Shown: positions 27,701 to 37,896, counted from the stretch's first letter. The stretch: 64,000 nt of DNA from Glandiceps talaboti (GCF_964340395.1 NC_135551.1:23185503-23249502), one strand, 5' to 3'. The notes: generated by a model not told the origin, from the sequence alone. Numbers and translations are program-made.

Positions 27701-28268
27701 CTACTTATGTAAAAAAAAATTTAGAACATAGCCTGGTGAATCTATGGGGATTGGGCTTTAAAACTTTGATTTTGAAAGGAAAGCAAAATTTTCAGCACAA
27801 GCACACGTTGGATACATCCCTCGGGTTGTTGTCAAGTTTCAATCGTCACTAAATACCAAAGCAAAACAGTTTTTATTTGTATCACTTTACAAAGTCGAAA
27901 GCTTTCCATTTCACTCTCTTTGAAACAGCATTTACAAATAAATAACAGTCGCCATGTTGAAAGCAGCATAATAACTTGATTGTGAGTGCAATAACCCCGG
28001 GGCAATAACCAGAACAAACATCGTTGTATGCTACACGTAGAGGTACAATACTTGAAGCGTTTGTTTGATCTGGCTTTCAAAATGACGACCAAAAAGAACC
28101 AAACACTCGCTTCGACCATTGCAACTCACATACCTGTAGATTCTCGTGTTTTGTTTCAACCTTTGATGTGTTCCGCACGATAGCAATAACACTGTGCCCC
28201 GCCTCCAGAGCTAGACGAACTGCGTTCTGGCCACTTCCACCAGTAGCACCGAACACCGCGATCTTCAT
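22441..28268 (-). CDS. Atypical SDR / NmrA-like NAD(P)-binding reductase, copy A
   Basis: Exons in transcript order: 28134-28268, 23634-23829, 23061-23234, 22441-22583. Phases are 0, 1, 1, giving 215 residues. The N-terminus MKIAVFGATGGSGQ has the GxxGxxG dinucleotide-binding loop of a Rossmann fold. Later motifs are DAVLSCLGG, KRLVCITSW and EDVAKFMLSTLSTDKYD. Length and motif order fit the biliverdin reductase B / flavin reductase-like atypical SDRs, which lack the YxxxK catalytic pair; a Ser follows CIT as in that family. The likely role is cytosolic NAD(P)H-dependent reduction of a small molecule; the substrate cannot be told. Intron 1 (5.5 kb here against 1.3 kb in copy B) contains the Polinton derivative. 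The C-terminus ends IDVL because of a 13-base deletion relative to copy B, but the frame is open. Confidence 0.87.
22756..22944. repeat. (ACAT)n / (GCAT)n tract in intron 3 of SDR copy A
   Basis: About 190 bases of ACAT units with inner CACA and GCAT blocks. Paralogous copy B has a shorter ACAT tract at the matching place (about 35722-35767). Confidence 0.93.
23909..23914. repeat. Left 6-bp target site duplication of the Polinton derivative
   Basis: TATGTA immediately precedes the terminal AGTAGT. The same hexamer follows the right end at 27706-27711. The homologous intron of copy B has a single, slightly diverged TGATGTA near 36540. Confidence 0.85.
23915..24185 (+). repeat. Left terminal inverted repeat of the Polinton derivative
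   Basis: It pairs with the right repeat through segments such as GTTCCAGATAAAACGACAGT, TTAGAGAACGACAACTTATT and TAACATCCATACA, ending near CAGCTGTG-ATGAC. Confidence 0.88.
24331..24660 (-). pseudogene. Unidentified Polinton-internal coding fragment
   Basis: A frame containing MSVFDKAAENETLKWREVPM, with open sequence upstream of that Met to about 24660, breaks after about 55 codons. A second frame continues with a Gly/Pro-rich stretch. It lies just inside the left TIR. I do not recognise which Polinton gene it comes from. Confidence 0.4.
24669..24744. repeat. (TA)n tract inside the Polinton derivative
   Basis: About 38 TA units between two coding fragments of the element. It may have grown at a deletion junction. 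Confidence 0.92.
24900..25354 (+). pseudogene. Broken capsid-like gene fragment of the Polinton
   Basis: Two overlapping frames (24900-25094, then about 25085-25354) together look like one decayed gene. The second ends with a stop at 25354 after SLRIWITNQNKELIDFNG and SFLLEL. This resembles the C-terminal part of the Polinton minor-capsid (penton-like, PY) protein as I remember the family. The assignment rests on weak similarity and position, on the strand opposite to the polymerase. A frameshift near 25090 disables it. Confidence 0.45.
25356..27150 (-). pseudogene. Decayed protein-primed family B DNA polymerase (Polinton pPolB)
   Basis: Recognisable polymerase motifs run in order on the minus strand. 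They are a cysteine/histidine cluster (CHICD-TLYEEDN-DHCH) near 26880-26930, motif A with DANNLYGW at 26567-26593, motif B with KLMNNSVFG at 26081-26113, and motif C with DTDSL at 25807-25824. A C-terminal stretch follows to 25356. Reading frame is lost several times. The segment that should hold the rest of the exonuclease domain, between the Cys/His cluster and motif A, is largely deleted. Copies of this type replicate Polintons; this one cannot. Confidence 0.85.
27347..27705 (-). repeat. Right terminal inverted repeat of the Polinton derivative, with internal duplication
   Basis: It complements the left TIR but is longer because of a 92-base tandem duplication: 27482-27573 and 27574-27665 both begin TCTGGAACGACATG. 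Confidence 0.85.
27706..27711. repeat. Right 6-bp target site duplication of the Polinton derivative
   Basis: TATGTA directly follows the terminal ACTACT, matching 23909-23914. Confidence 0.85.
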
Positions 28269-29418
28269 GTTAACAGCCTCAAATTGTTGACTCTGCAAAG
28301 TTACGTAGGAAGAATAAAATGTTTTAAATGCATAGAAAAAGGTTTCTATAGTCTGAAAGGTTCCGCTTATGTAACTACTCGCTGCGCTTGGATGGACACT
28401 GTCCTAATACCTTTCTTGCACCTCAGTTCATTTGTGCTAAAAAAAACCCAACCAAAACGTGAGGGTTTGATCAAAATTTCCGGAAACCCCCCCCCCCCCC
28501 CTCAGTGTTTTTTTTAATAATCTACAAATACAAATTACGAAAACAATGCACACATCATGTGGATGTTTACATTTCACTTGATATTCCAGATACACTGCTT
28601 TGTGCAGATAAAATTACAATTTGCATGATGTGAGTGACGTCATTGTCAAGACAAGAGACTGAAGTTTTTTTTTTAAATATGCACCATACCTATCTAGATT
28701 AGACCACAAACTGTTTAACATGTGTTTGACATCATTGGGTGATACATTTTTTTCCTTTGGTGTCTCCGCTAATTATGACAGCAGTTGTCCAGGCGTTGGC
28801 GACCATTAACAACGACCAGACCTTTTGAGGTCTCGTTCGGCTGGTTTGATCTAAATGTGACATTATTGATCGATAAGAGTACCGCGTGAACTAGGCTATT
28901 CATCTCCAAAACAGATTTGTCAATACCTGCAATGGTCGTAAGCATAAAATGTCCATATTAAACTGGACAACATAGGATAGTGGTATTCCCCCCGAATACA
29001 TCCATATGTCATATCAATTTTATCATATCCAGGATATATAAATTAGTAACAACACGAGTATTACTGAACAATGCGTAAACAAACAGAGGTACGCCTGGCG
29101 TTGTGGTAAATGCTACACAATTCTAATTTGACAATTTTGTTTTCCAGCAATATACCTACCTCATAAACAAAAATGAAAGTTACAGGTACGAACGTCACGT
29201 CGCTATGCACAAGGTGTCAGGGTGGGTGTGACTGTTTGCTCTAAGGCGAAAATAACGAACGACGTATGTCATACACGGATCGAAGTCTTGAAAGTACGCA
29301 TGCGCAATTACTTGTTCTACTTACGTAATTAGAGGCCAAATGGGGCTGTGTGGGGGCAGTGCCATGATCGTTTGATTACCTGACGCAATAACTGAGCGAA
29401 TCGAATGTCTAATAAATC
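28269..29418. repeat. 5' flank of SDR copy A, repeated upstream of copy B and partly upstream of C
   Basis: This non-coding stretch of about 1.15 kb contains the likely promoter of copy A. It matches 37897-39078 (upstream of B) over its length with small indels, and its distal part matches 45950-46590 (upstream of C). Shared landmarks include TTGATCGATAAGAGTACCGC, GGTACGCCTGGCGTTGTGG and CACGATCGTTTGATTACCTG (one base different in this copy). A poly-C run near 28488-28501 differs between copies. Confidence 0.8.
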
Positions 29419-32240
29419 ATTTTTATTATTATCATTATCACTTTATTTCAGATTATAAAAATAATCCATACCAAAACAAACAACAGACAAAACACATTAA
29501 AATAGACGCTTACTCCAAATACTCCACAAAGCACTGTGTTAACACTGAAAGAGATAAAACAGCAACCACAAACGGGTTACTTGAGAGATGCAATCTGCTA
29601 TAAAAAGCTAAAAGATTTTTTCCCAATGATTTCATCAAATTAAAATCGAAAAGTTGACAAACATTGCGCTATTGCTCTGAATAAAAGAATGTTTAACACC
29701 TGACAATTGACGGAAAACCTGTGAGTAAGCTCTCTTGGCTGCATTAAAAGTATTTATAGAGAAAATACTCCACAAATAAGAACAATAAGGAATATCACAA
29801 AAAAACCAGAACATAAGTGACATTTAATAGAGAGGGACTCAATTCAAAATCACGAATTAGAGCATTACCTCTGACATAAAAAAAACGTCGAGCCTGAGCC
29901 TGGATGTCGTCATTATCCTTGAGGTCACAGGTGATCAAGTGACCAACTGAAGGTATTTGTAAACATCGACGTAATTCAGCAATCTACCATTCAGGTAAAT
30001 TGCAACTGGTCTGAGCCTACATACATTAGGTTGAATTAGCATACAAACTGTCTTTTTCTCGTTGAAAAGTATAGAATCAATTTCACCATAGTGGCCACAA
30101 GTATTAGCAAGCATCTGCTGGCCATAGGCTCCAGTAGATATAATAACTAAATCATCAGCATAAATTAAATGGTTCACTTTATAGCCACCGAGAAGGCAGT
30201 CATAGAGAAGTGTTGAAAGATTCTTACTGAGATCATCTAAATACACAGTGAAAAAAAGAGGTGAAGTAATTCCACCTTGTTTAACTCCATTCTTTGAATT
30301 AAAAGATTCAGATAAACACCCATTCCATCTAACCACAAAGTCTTGATACCTGTACATGCTATGCTAACATCTTAATTAAGTAAGGTTTGAACCTCTGTCT
30401 AATAATTTATTGAAAAGAATATCATGACGAACATAATCAAACGCTTTAGATGCATCCATGAAAGTGATGAAAACGGGAGTATTACGACGTTTATTATGAT
30501 TTAAAATTTCTTTCAGAACAAAGATTGACATATCAGTACCATGCCCTGGTTTAAACCCGAACTGGTAATCACTGGTCGACAGACACTCTATACAGCGATT
30601 TAGCCAAACTCTCTCAAGCAATTTAGAGGCTGTAGATGCAACAGCAACAGGGCGATAATTAGATTTGTCACAAATTTGGAATTGGAACTAAAGCCGTAGT
30701 CATTAATTGTTTAGGAACAACACCATGAATTAAAATAGCCGAGAAACAACGGGACAAAAGAACACAGACTCTGGAAGGGGCGTACTTCAGATGCTCAGGT
30801 GTAATGCCATCGATACCCGATGATGCACCTGTTTTAAGGTTCTTAATTAAGTCACTAATTTCTTCTTGATGAACAAACATGTCATCACAAAGCTTAATAT
30901 CGGAAATAACAGGTGTAAAATCTATACCAGTTTTTGTCAGAATAGTCTCATAATGGCTTTTCCACATACTTACCACCTCAGCATCACCAGAATGATCACC
31001 CACAGATGATGGAGCTGGTGTTTTACCCTTACGCTTACCTATCTCTTTCCAGTAAGCCTTTGGGTCACGCTTTAACTTTTCGGCTTAGGCGTTTGCACGC
31101 ATTTCTTTTTCTGCCTTTTTACATAGTGCAAATTGCCTCTTGATCTGTGCTCTAGACTTACGCATAAGCTCAAAAAGTGGACCAAATTTAGGAGACCCAT
31201 AATCCTTCCAGATTAAAAAATCAGTCCGAGCTTTATCGTAATGTTGTTTTACTAAAGTGTTCCAACCTGGTACAGTGTGCTTATTGGCGTTAGCAGCTTT
31301 TGGGAGAGTCTTCTCTGCTGCAGACAACACAGTCGAAACAATATCATTATAAAAAGTGTCAATCAATTCAGAGTGAGTACAACAATGTGGGTCAGTACAT
31401 GCTAGTGCGTCAACTGGAAGATAAACTTTAGAGAGAAGTCTATCACACAATACTCTATGTTTGCTAGGTGGCTCGAAGAAGCTTTGTTCCAACAAGGTTT
31501 GCAAACATTGGTTTTTTGTGATATACTCAGCTTGGGAAGCAGATTGGTCTTTAGGTTGAACATTACAGGAAAATTATCAGATGAAATGATATTAATCTTA
31601 ACAATTAATCTTAGTCAATAATACTATTAGACGATGGTGAACATAATGTGAACAAACCAACTACGGGCTAAACATGAGTCACTTAACTATGTAAAAGTAC
31701 TAGGGGGGAGGCGTTCAATATCTGCAAAGGCAAAATTATTTTCTTTCACAAAACTGTCTCAAAGTGCTCATCGGATCTGCATTGAAATCACCAGAAATAA
31801 GGCAACAACAAGTGCCTAACTCATTAATTGTAACTTGTAGCAAACCTAAAATCCACCGAAACTCGTCACAGTCAGAGTTTGCAGTTGGCATACATACATT
31901 GAAAATTCTGGTTTATCTGACATTTGAATACGAATACCTACAACACGGCTTTCACAGTCTAATAAGATAGGTGAAACACCATTGAGATTGTTACGCCAAA
32001 GAATACCAACGCCCCCATATGGCGTCTACCAGTGAGGACACTGTGTGATCTATCAATGGAACTCACTCCAACTGAGGTAAACTCATTATGTATCGTACTG
32101 AGAAGTGATAACTTGTCTTTGTCAAGCCAGTGTTCTTGAATCAATAACATGTCACAAGTATCAAGGGCTCCGAGAGAGGATTTTAAACCTCTGACGTTAT
32201 AGGTAGCGATGTTAATAACATCCATTATGAATTATGTATT
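29419..32240 (-). mobile_element. Degenerate non-LTR retrotransposon (LINE, CR1/Jockey-like)
   Basis: The insertion is bounded by comparison with copies B and C, where AATAAATCACTTAATTACAT is continuous (39078 and 46590). The minus-strand 3' end carries an ATAATGATAATAATAA-type tail instead of poly(A). It encodes an endonuclease start and a reverse transcriptase broken into several frames. The 5' end is at or just before the endonuclease start codon, so the element is probably 5'-truncated. Confidence 0.85.
29935..32225 (-). pseudogene. LINE endonuclease-reverse transcriptase, inactivated
   Basis: The endonuclease N-terminus is at 31959-32225 (MDVINIATYNVRGL, then QEHWL). A linker region follows (31085-31504; 30668-31003 with SSGIDGITPEHLK). 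The reverse transcriptase continues with QFGFKPGHGTDMSIF and FMDASKAFDYVRHDIL (30376-30621), then GVKQGGITSPLFF and the catalytic YADD at 30151-30162. Frameshifts separate these blocks, so it is inactive. The clade (CR1/L2/Jockey group) is inferred from RT motif style only. Confidence 0.82.
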
Positions 32241-32546
32241 TATTATTTAATTATTTAAAAAAAATCATTCTGTTAATAGTATGAACTCAAATTTAGGAAT
32301 CTGACAACTTTCAGCAAGTTAGTCAATTTGGCCTATCACATAGATGCAATATATTCCCTATTGACCAACCTAACTCTATAGTAGCCATATTCAGGTCATT
32401 ATCAAGTTCGCCAATGTGTATAGAGTACAGTTAACTTTAGATAAGATGACGACCATGAACAAATAGTTACTTGGAGTTTGTTTACAAAAACCACCACCAC
32501 CACCACCACCACCACCACCACCACCACCACCACCACCACCACCACC

Positions 32547-32582
<36 letters not shown>

Positions 32583-33376
32583 GCAAACACAACAAAAACA
32601 AAGTACGTCAGTGGGTGCTTACTTACTTACTCCATCGTCGTAAACTACAGCCTCTTTTACGGCAACGTCCAAGACTCATTTCGTTGCTTCAGCAGAAATA
32701 GAATGTATGTGCTCTGGTTTGCGGGAATGACTACTTGGTTGTACACCGGGGTTGTACAGTCCTTACTCTTTCCAAAACCTCTCTTTCCAGAACCTCTTTT
32801 ACAACAATTTCCCACATCTAGTACTTATGTAAGCCATGCATGTTACATTGTTGCTATTGGACATCATCTCAGTGTCCATGGAAATTCATGGAAACATGTA
32901 AAATATAATATGTATGTAAAAGTTCGAGCGAGGAATGGGAAAAGTATTCCCTTAAATAGTATCCAATAGTACGCGCTTGATTTTTGAACAAGATGTCTGA
33001 ATCCGTACTTCACTTGGAGTTTCGTTACTATTTTTGTTTTAGTTATCGGATATTTTTCATTACGGTAGCCATTATCATCCTCGTAAACCTGGGCATATAT
33101 TTACGGGTGCCATTGGAGTTTGGGGTGAGGTAAATTCGTAATACATACTTGGTGCAAATACATGAAAAGCCTATAATGGTCAGCGAGCTAGCTTGTCTTG
33201 TACATGGCCAAATGTCGTGAGCCCTCAACGCATGCCTTAGGACACGTAGTAACGTTGGATGTAACACATCCATGGCATCACTCTATTAGACTGGGGACAT
33301 TTTATTTCAACAAGGTTTTTTCATGGTATTAATATGTTTTATGCTTTACCTTAATACGTAGGTAGTTCACAGACTT
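32241..33376. repeat. Distal flank of the SDR duplication unit, copy 1, with (ACC)n(ACA)n tract
   Basis: Repeated at 39079-40216 and, shorter, at 46591-47292. Each copy contains an (ACC)n run followed by an (ACA)n run (here about 32490-32582), then CTCTTTTACGGCA and TTCGTTGCTTCAGCAGAAAT. Low-complexity frames here are artefacts. No gene seen. Confidence 0.78.
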
Positions 33377-33394
33377 GGCTTAGCTCCACACACA

Positions 33395-33412
33395 CTGCTC
33401 ACACACACACAC

Positions 33413-33454
<42 letters not shown>

Positions 33455-33455
33455 G
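33395..33455. repeat. (AC)n and (GACA)n tracts
   Basis: Simple repeat near the edge of the A/B duplication unit. The paralogous position at about 40240-40300 has only (AC)n. Confidence 0.9.
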
Positions 33456-34633
33456 TTGGGCGATCCCTATAGCTCTACTGAACCTCAGTTTAGTTGTGCT
33501 AAAAAGAGAACACCTAAAAATAATACAAGTACTAACGATACAAAGACTAGTAAAGGGAATATATGATATTTGACTATACAGAACAATTGGATTGTCTATA
33601 AATACTTTGAATGCTCAGTTCGGAAGTTTGTTCCTTTTGAAGAAACAAATGGTGCTGCAGCTTTCAAAGTTAGCGTTAAACGTGGCATGGGTCTACTAAC
33701 GTTGATCCATTTCGAGGACAAGATTTAAACTGAATGCCTTCCGTAAGGAATTTTATGATTTATGCAAGACATTTAGATCTATATCTGTGATTCGTCAAGT
33801 CCCAATGAAAGTTAGTTGTCAAAAATGTTGTTCAAATGTTGTTCGACTTCACTCGGCTTTCGTGATCCCCTACATACCCGGGATATGACATGTGCGTGTT
33901 GAACTTCCTTCTGTCCCACCACGAGTTTACACATTCCATTAATCACTACGGGAAAATTGTCAAGATTTTGTTGAGTGGCGCGCCCTCACTGTACACTAAT
34001 TATATAGAGGTCAATGTATAGGTCACCATTATTGATACATTGTCGCAAAATTTTCTTCGTAGGCTAGGTGTGGCTTGGTCTATTTTCCATATTTTGACCA
34101 CACACATGATTTGGGTATAAATTATAGATTATTACACTTGATAAATATGTGAGAGTGTATTGATATCCTGAGATATAGAGCTAGATAAATGATTATGTAC
34201 AAGCCTTGCAACAAACAGCGGTAGTTTGTTATCGAGAGAAATCGGAAAAGAACACGGGTAAAAAGGAGACGGTTCGAGGTCAATATAATACTTCCTAAAC
34301 TTCTAATCGAAAATCTAAAAAAACATGATTTCTCTTTATCCATCTGCGCATTAGTGTGTGAAATTTGAAAATGGTAAGTCCATATTTGACGAAATTGAAA
34401 CAATAAATATTTCACCTCTTTGTGAACTCCGCGCTCATTGTAAACCTATGTTAAGGCCAAGAAAAAAAGTTTTCTGGTGAGTTTGAATCACTTAAATACC
34501 CTGCCTCAGTCTTCTTTTTTCTTGTGTTTGTCCAGCCAATGCAGAGTGTAGATCCAAGGGAAACACAAAATAAGGTTGGCACGTACGAAACCCCTGAAAA
34601 CAGAGTCTTTCTCAGTGTAGAGCTATGTACAGC

Positions 34634-34877
34634 ACGAGTGTAAAGTTGGCGTCAGATTCAGATTTAGGTAGCGTCATATTGAGCATCAGATAGCCTCAGA
34701 TCCGAATACACCCGACAGCAGTGAAGCAGAATCCTTCCCTGTAGTCTCAACAGTATTAGTTCAGGTTTGAGTCTGTCGGGTGTCTTCGGATCTGAGGCTG
34801 TCTGACGCTCAATATAACGTTCATAAGATAACACTACCTGAATCTGAATCTGAATCTGACGCAAACTTTATACTTGT
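34634..34877. mobile_element. Foldback MITE of about 240 bp
   Basis: The arms are complementary. Left: GTGTAAAGTTGGCGTCAGATTCAG; right, on the other strand: GTATAAAGTTTGCGTCAGATTCAG. Inner matches include CAGCCTCAGATCCGAA / AGCCTCAGATCCGAA and CACCCGACAG. No coding capacity; target duplication not clear. Confidence 0.72.
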
Positions 34878-35012
34878 TCGATCGATGAATTACTCAAATT
34901 GGTCATTAATATTCATCGGATTATTACCAAAACCTAATCAGTTCTTGCCATTACCCTACGGAAGATGTCTATGAAATTTCATTTGAATTTATGCAGCCGT
35001 TTTTCGGAAATG

Positions 35013-35103
35013 GTGATACACACACACACACGCACACGCACAGACACACACGCACAGACACACAGACTTCATCGCTATATTAAGACCTTCCTTTACGGAA
35101 GGT
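35013..35103. repeat. AC/ACAG-rich tract ending in a small hairpin
   Basis: The AC- and GCACAGAC-rich tract is followed by CCTTCC-TTTAC-GGAAGG, a 6-bp stem. Such a tail is common at the 3' ends of some invertebrate retroelements, but no family is assigned. Confidence 0.45.
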
Positions 35104-35406
35104 AAAAATGGTTCGAAAAAAGGGGAAAGGTTCTTTTGATTTAAGTTCACTGAAAATGAACAACTTCCCAGAACAATGCGATGCCAGGTGGATGCTTTAC
35201 AAGACGAGAAGAGAGTTAGTAAAATTAATGGGTATTCTATGTCTCCTTTGATAAGATAACAGCAATGGATAAGATAATACTATTGTGAGAACCTGGGATT
35301 GAATCTCTGTCTTTCTTAAAGGTTAAACACTTGGTCTATTTATCCGACAATAAGTGAAATATTTCATGAACTATATATGGATTGTGATGTGTTCTATAAC
35401 ACATTG

Positions 35407-37896
35407 CTAGGCACAATCGATTGCCACGCCAGCCCTATCGTATTTGTCAGTTGATAATGTCGACAACATAAATTTAGCAACGTCTTCCCGCGGTATCTTC
35501 ATACGCCCTCCCTTGACAAACTGTCGTATCTCGGCTAAGATTTCTTGCCCTGAAAGTACATAAAACACAATACATCAATAATCTTCATTGCCAAGGAATT
35601 ACGACTTTTAAATAGTTTAAGTGGATTTTTTTATATTTTTTTTTAATATTTAGTAAACTACATGTCTATATGCAACTATTCGTAAACAGCACATGTATAA
35701 AATAAATGCACAAATGCATGCATACATACATACATACATACATACATACATACATACATACATACATAGCTAGAAACATGTGCACTCTCACTAATGATCT
35801 GTTTCTCTCTAAAGAGTAGTAAAATAACGTGTCCTGCCATGATGATACTTGTATCTAAATCTCATTTTCATACAGAATACAAAACCACATTATGTACCTT
35901 TTGAAGGACTTTTTAGCAATTCAGGGGCCTCACAATAGTAAAGTTGATGTCATTACACTCCTCACTCATCAAGAACTGTTCCATTCTTTCCATGTCAGCC
36001 AACAGGTATCGAATGATGAATGGTTTGTAGAACCATTCCAATATGAAAGGTCCCGGGTCATCCCTATTGGCTGAAATATATTGGCATTATTCACAACGTA
36101 GAATGGTAATATAAAAATTTCAACAATGATTCCACTTTGTGTGTATGCTGAGAGAATACTTTGGAAATCACTCACAATGCCACAAAGAAAAGGAGTGTAT
36201 ATTCGCCTCAATAATTTACTTTGCAGCGCAAACACCAATATATTATGCATCAATACTTTTGATACTTACATGTTGTACACCATGAGCTTATACACACTAG
36301 ACGTTTGACTTCAGCTTGCCTCATGGCAGAAACAATAGGTCTGATAGACTCTGAGTAGGTGGTAGGTTTCCACAAAGTAGTGCTTCCTAGACATGACAGT
36401 ACAGCGTCCACACCAGCAAGGTGTGGCACAAGTGTTTCGTCAGAGAATATATTCCCTTCAACAACCTGTCAGAGAAATCAAAACATAAACCTATTAAATG
36501 AATGATAAAACATATAGAGATAAAGTTATAACATCAAAGTGTGATGTAATTTTTTTAGAACATAGCCTGGCATCTATGCGGATTGGGATTTAAACCTTTG
36601 ATTTTGATTGGAAAGCAAAATTCAAAGCACAAGCACACGTCGTGTACATCCCTTGGGTAGTTGTCAAGTTTCATTTTCACAAAAAAATAACATTTCGATA
36701 TTATTTGCATACCTGATCATTTTGCATTGGAGGAATTCATATTGGTCATTAATCGTGACTAAATATGAAAGCAAAACGGTTATGCACAAGTTTTTATTTG
36801 TATCACTTTAAAAGGTCGAAAGCTTTCCATTTGACTCTCTTTGAAACAGCATTTACAAATAAATAACAGTCGCCATGTTGAAAGCAGCATAATAACTTGA
36901 TTGTGAATACAATAACCCTGTGGCAATAACCAGAACAAATATCGTTGTATGCTACATGTAGAGGTACAATACTTGAAGTGTTTGTTTGATCTGGCTTTCA
37001 AAATGACGACCAACAAGTCATTGAAAATGACATACTCCCCGCTATGATTGGGTTTTAAGGAACTGGCTGTTTATGTTGTCATTTTCAAACCTGGTTAATG
37101 TTGTTTGGCCTCATATGGTTGTTTTTGATATCACTACTCTGTTCAAGCATGTCTGAGTTATGGCTTTGGACGTGAAAACTACGCCAACAAAATGGCTGCC
37201 AGGCAGCCATATCGGATTGTATCACGACGAAAATGGATATGCACATGTATGTCACAGAACACTGTGCTAATACCCGGCAACTTTGAATGAGATCTGTTCA
37301 AGCATGTCTGAGTTATGGCTTTGGACATGGAAAATTCGCAAACAAAATGGCTGCCAGGCAGTTATATTGGATCGTATCACGACAACAATGAATATGCACA
37401 TGTATGTCATAGAACACTGTGCTAATAGCAACTTTGAATGAGATCTGTTCACGAATGTCTGAGTTATGGCTTTGGACAGGGACAATTCGCAAACAAAATG
37501 GCTGCTAGGCGGCCATATTGGATTGTATCATAAAACAAATTGACGTGCATAAGTATGCCATAGTATGTTGCCCCTGTACCAAGTTTGAAAAAATCAGGCC
37601 AGGCACCTCCAAGAAACGGCTGGGGACAGACGGACAGACAGACGGACGGACGGACGGACGCACAGACAGACGGAACCCAATCCATAAGTCCCCGTCCGGA
37701 CTTCGTCTGGTGGGAACTAAAAAGAACCAAACACTCGCTTCGACCATTGCAACTCACATACCTGTAGATTCTCGTGTTTTGCTTCAACCTTTGATGTGTT
37801 CCGCACGATAGCAATGACACTGTGCCCCGCCTCGAGAGCTAGACGAACTGCGTGCTGGCCGCTTCCACCAGTAGCACCGAACACCGCGATCTTCAT
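35407..37896 (-). pseudogene. Atypical SDR / NmrA-like reductase, copy B, frameshifted
   Basis: Exons in transcript order: 37762-37896, 36270-36465, 35898-36070, 35407-35549. The structure is the same as in copy A, with which it is almost identical (MKIAVFGATGGSGQ; DAVLSCLGSTT; AKFMLSTLSTDKYD). Exon 3 is 173 bases instead of 174: a G run of five at 23087-23091 in A is four at 35924-35927 here. This shifts the frame at the conserved VRPP motif and gives a stop at 35913-35915, so the product would be about 162 residues and lack the C-terminal segment. Exon 4 beyond is intact and ends IDCA. Either this is a recent pseudogene or the missing base is a homopolymer sequencing error. Splice sites look functional. 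Confidence 0.8.
37014..37718. mobile_element. 0.7-kb insertion in intron 1 of copy B with 155-bp tandem units
   Basis: In copy A the sequence AATGACGACCAAAAAGAACC is continuous (28080-28100). In B it is split by about 705 bases. The insert has about three tandem units of 151-160 bases starting TGTTC at 37140, 37295 and 37446 (each with GTCTGAGTTATGGCTTTGGA). A GACA/GGAC tract follows (37626-37672), then a terminal hairpin, AAGTCCCCGTCCGGACTTCG. It is probably a non-autonomous transposon; I do not recognise the family. Confidence 0.7.

Larger units (their letters stand above)
23915..27705. mobile_element. Non-autonomous Polinton/Maverick derivative, 3.8 kb, with TIRs and 6-bp TSD
   Basis: The ends are long inverted repeats (left 23915-24185, right 27347-27705) starting AGTAGTA. 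They are flanked by a 6-base duplication, TATGTA. Terminal AGT and a 6-bp duplication are Polinton hallmarks. Inside are decayed pieces of a protein-primed B-family DNA polymerase on the minus strand, a capsid-like fragment on the plus strand and an unidentified minus-strand fragment. Autonomous Polintons are 15-20 kb with integrase, ATPase and protease; none of those is visible, so most of the element has been deleted. It is inserted in intron 1 of SDR copy A. Confidence 0.9.
33501..35406. other. 3' flank of SDR copy B with a 1.6-kb insertion relative to copy A
   Basis: From 33501 the sequence matches 22172 onward (AGAGAACACC and so on) until GCTCAGTTCGG at about 33623. Similarity resumes at about 35238 (TGATAAGATAACAGCAATGG). 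The intervening 1.6 kb is absent next to copy A. It holds the foldback element at 34634-34877 and an AC-rich tract with hairpin at 35013-35103. No gene seen. Confidence 0.65.

Noticed and set aside
32402-32969. Poly-Thr, poly-His and poly-Val frames
   Set aside because: They come from the (ACC)n(ACA)n tract, and the same artefacts recur in both paralogous flanks.
36608-37016. Open frames near 36.7-37.0 kb and 27.8-28.1 kb that resemble each other
   Set aside because: The similarity is explained by duplication of SDR intron 1 between copies A and B. The frames are interrupted differently and have no motif.
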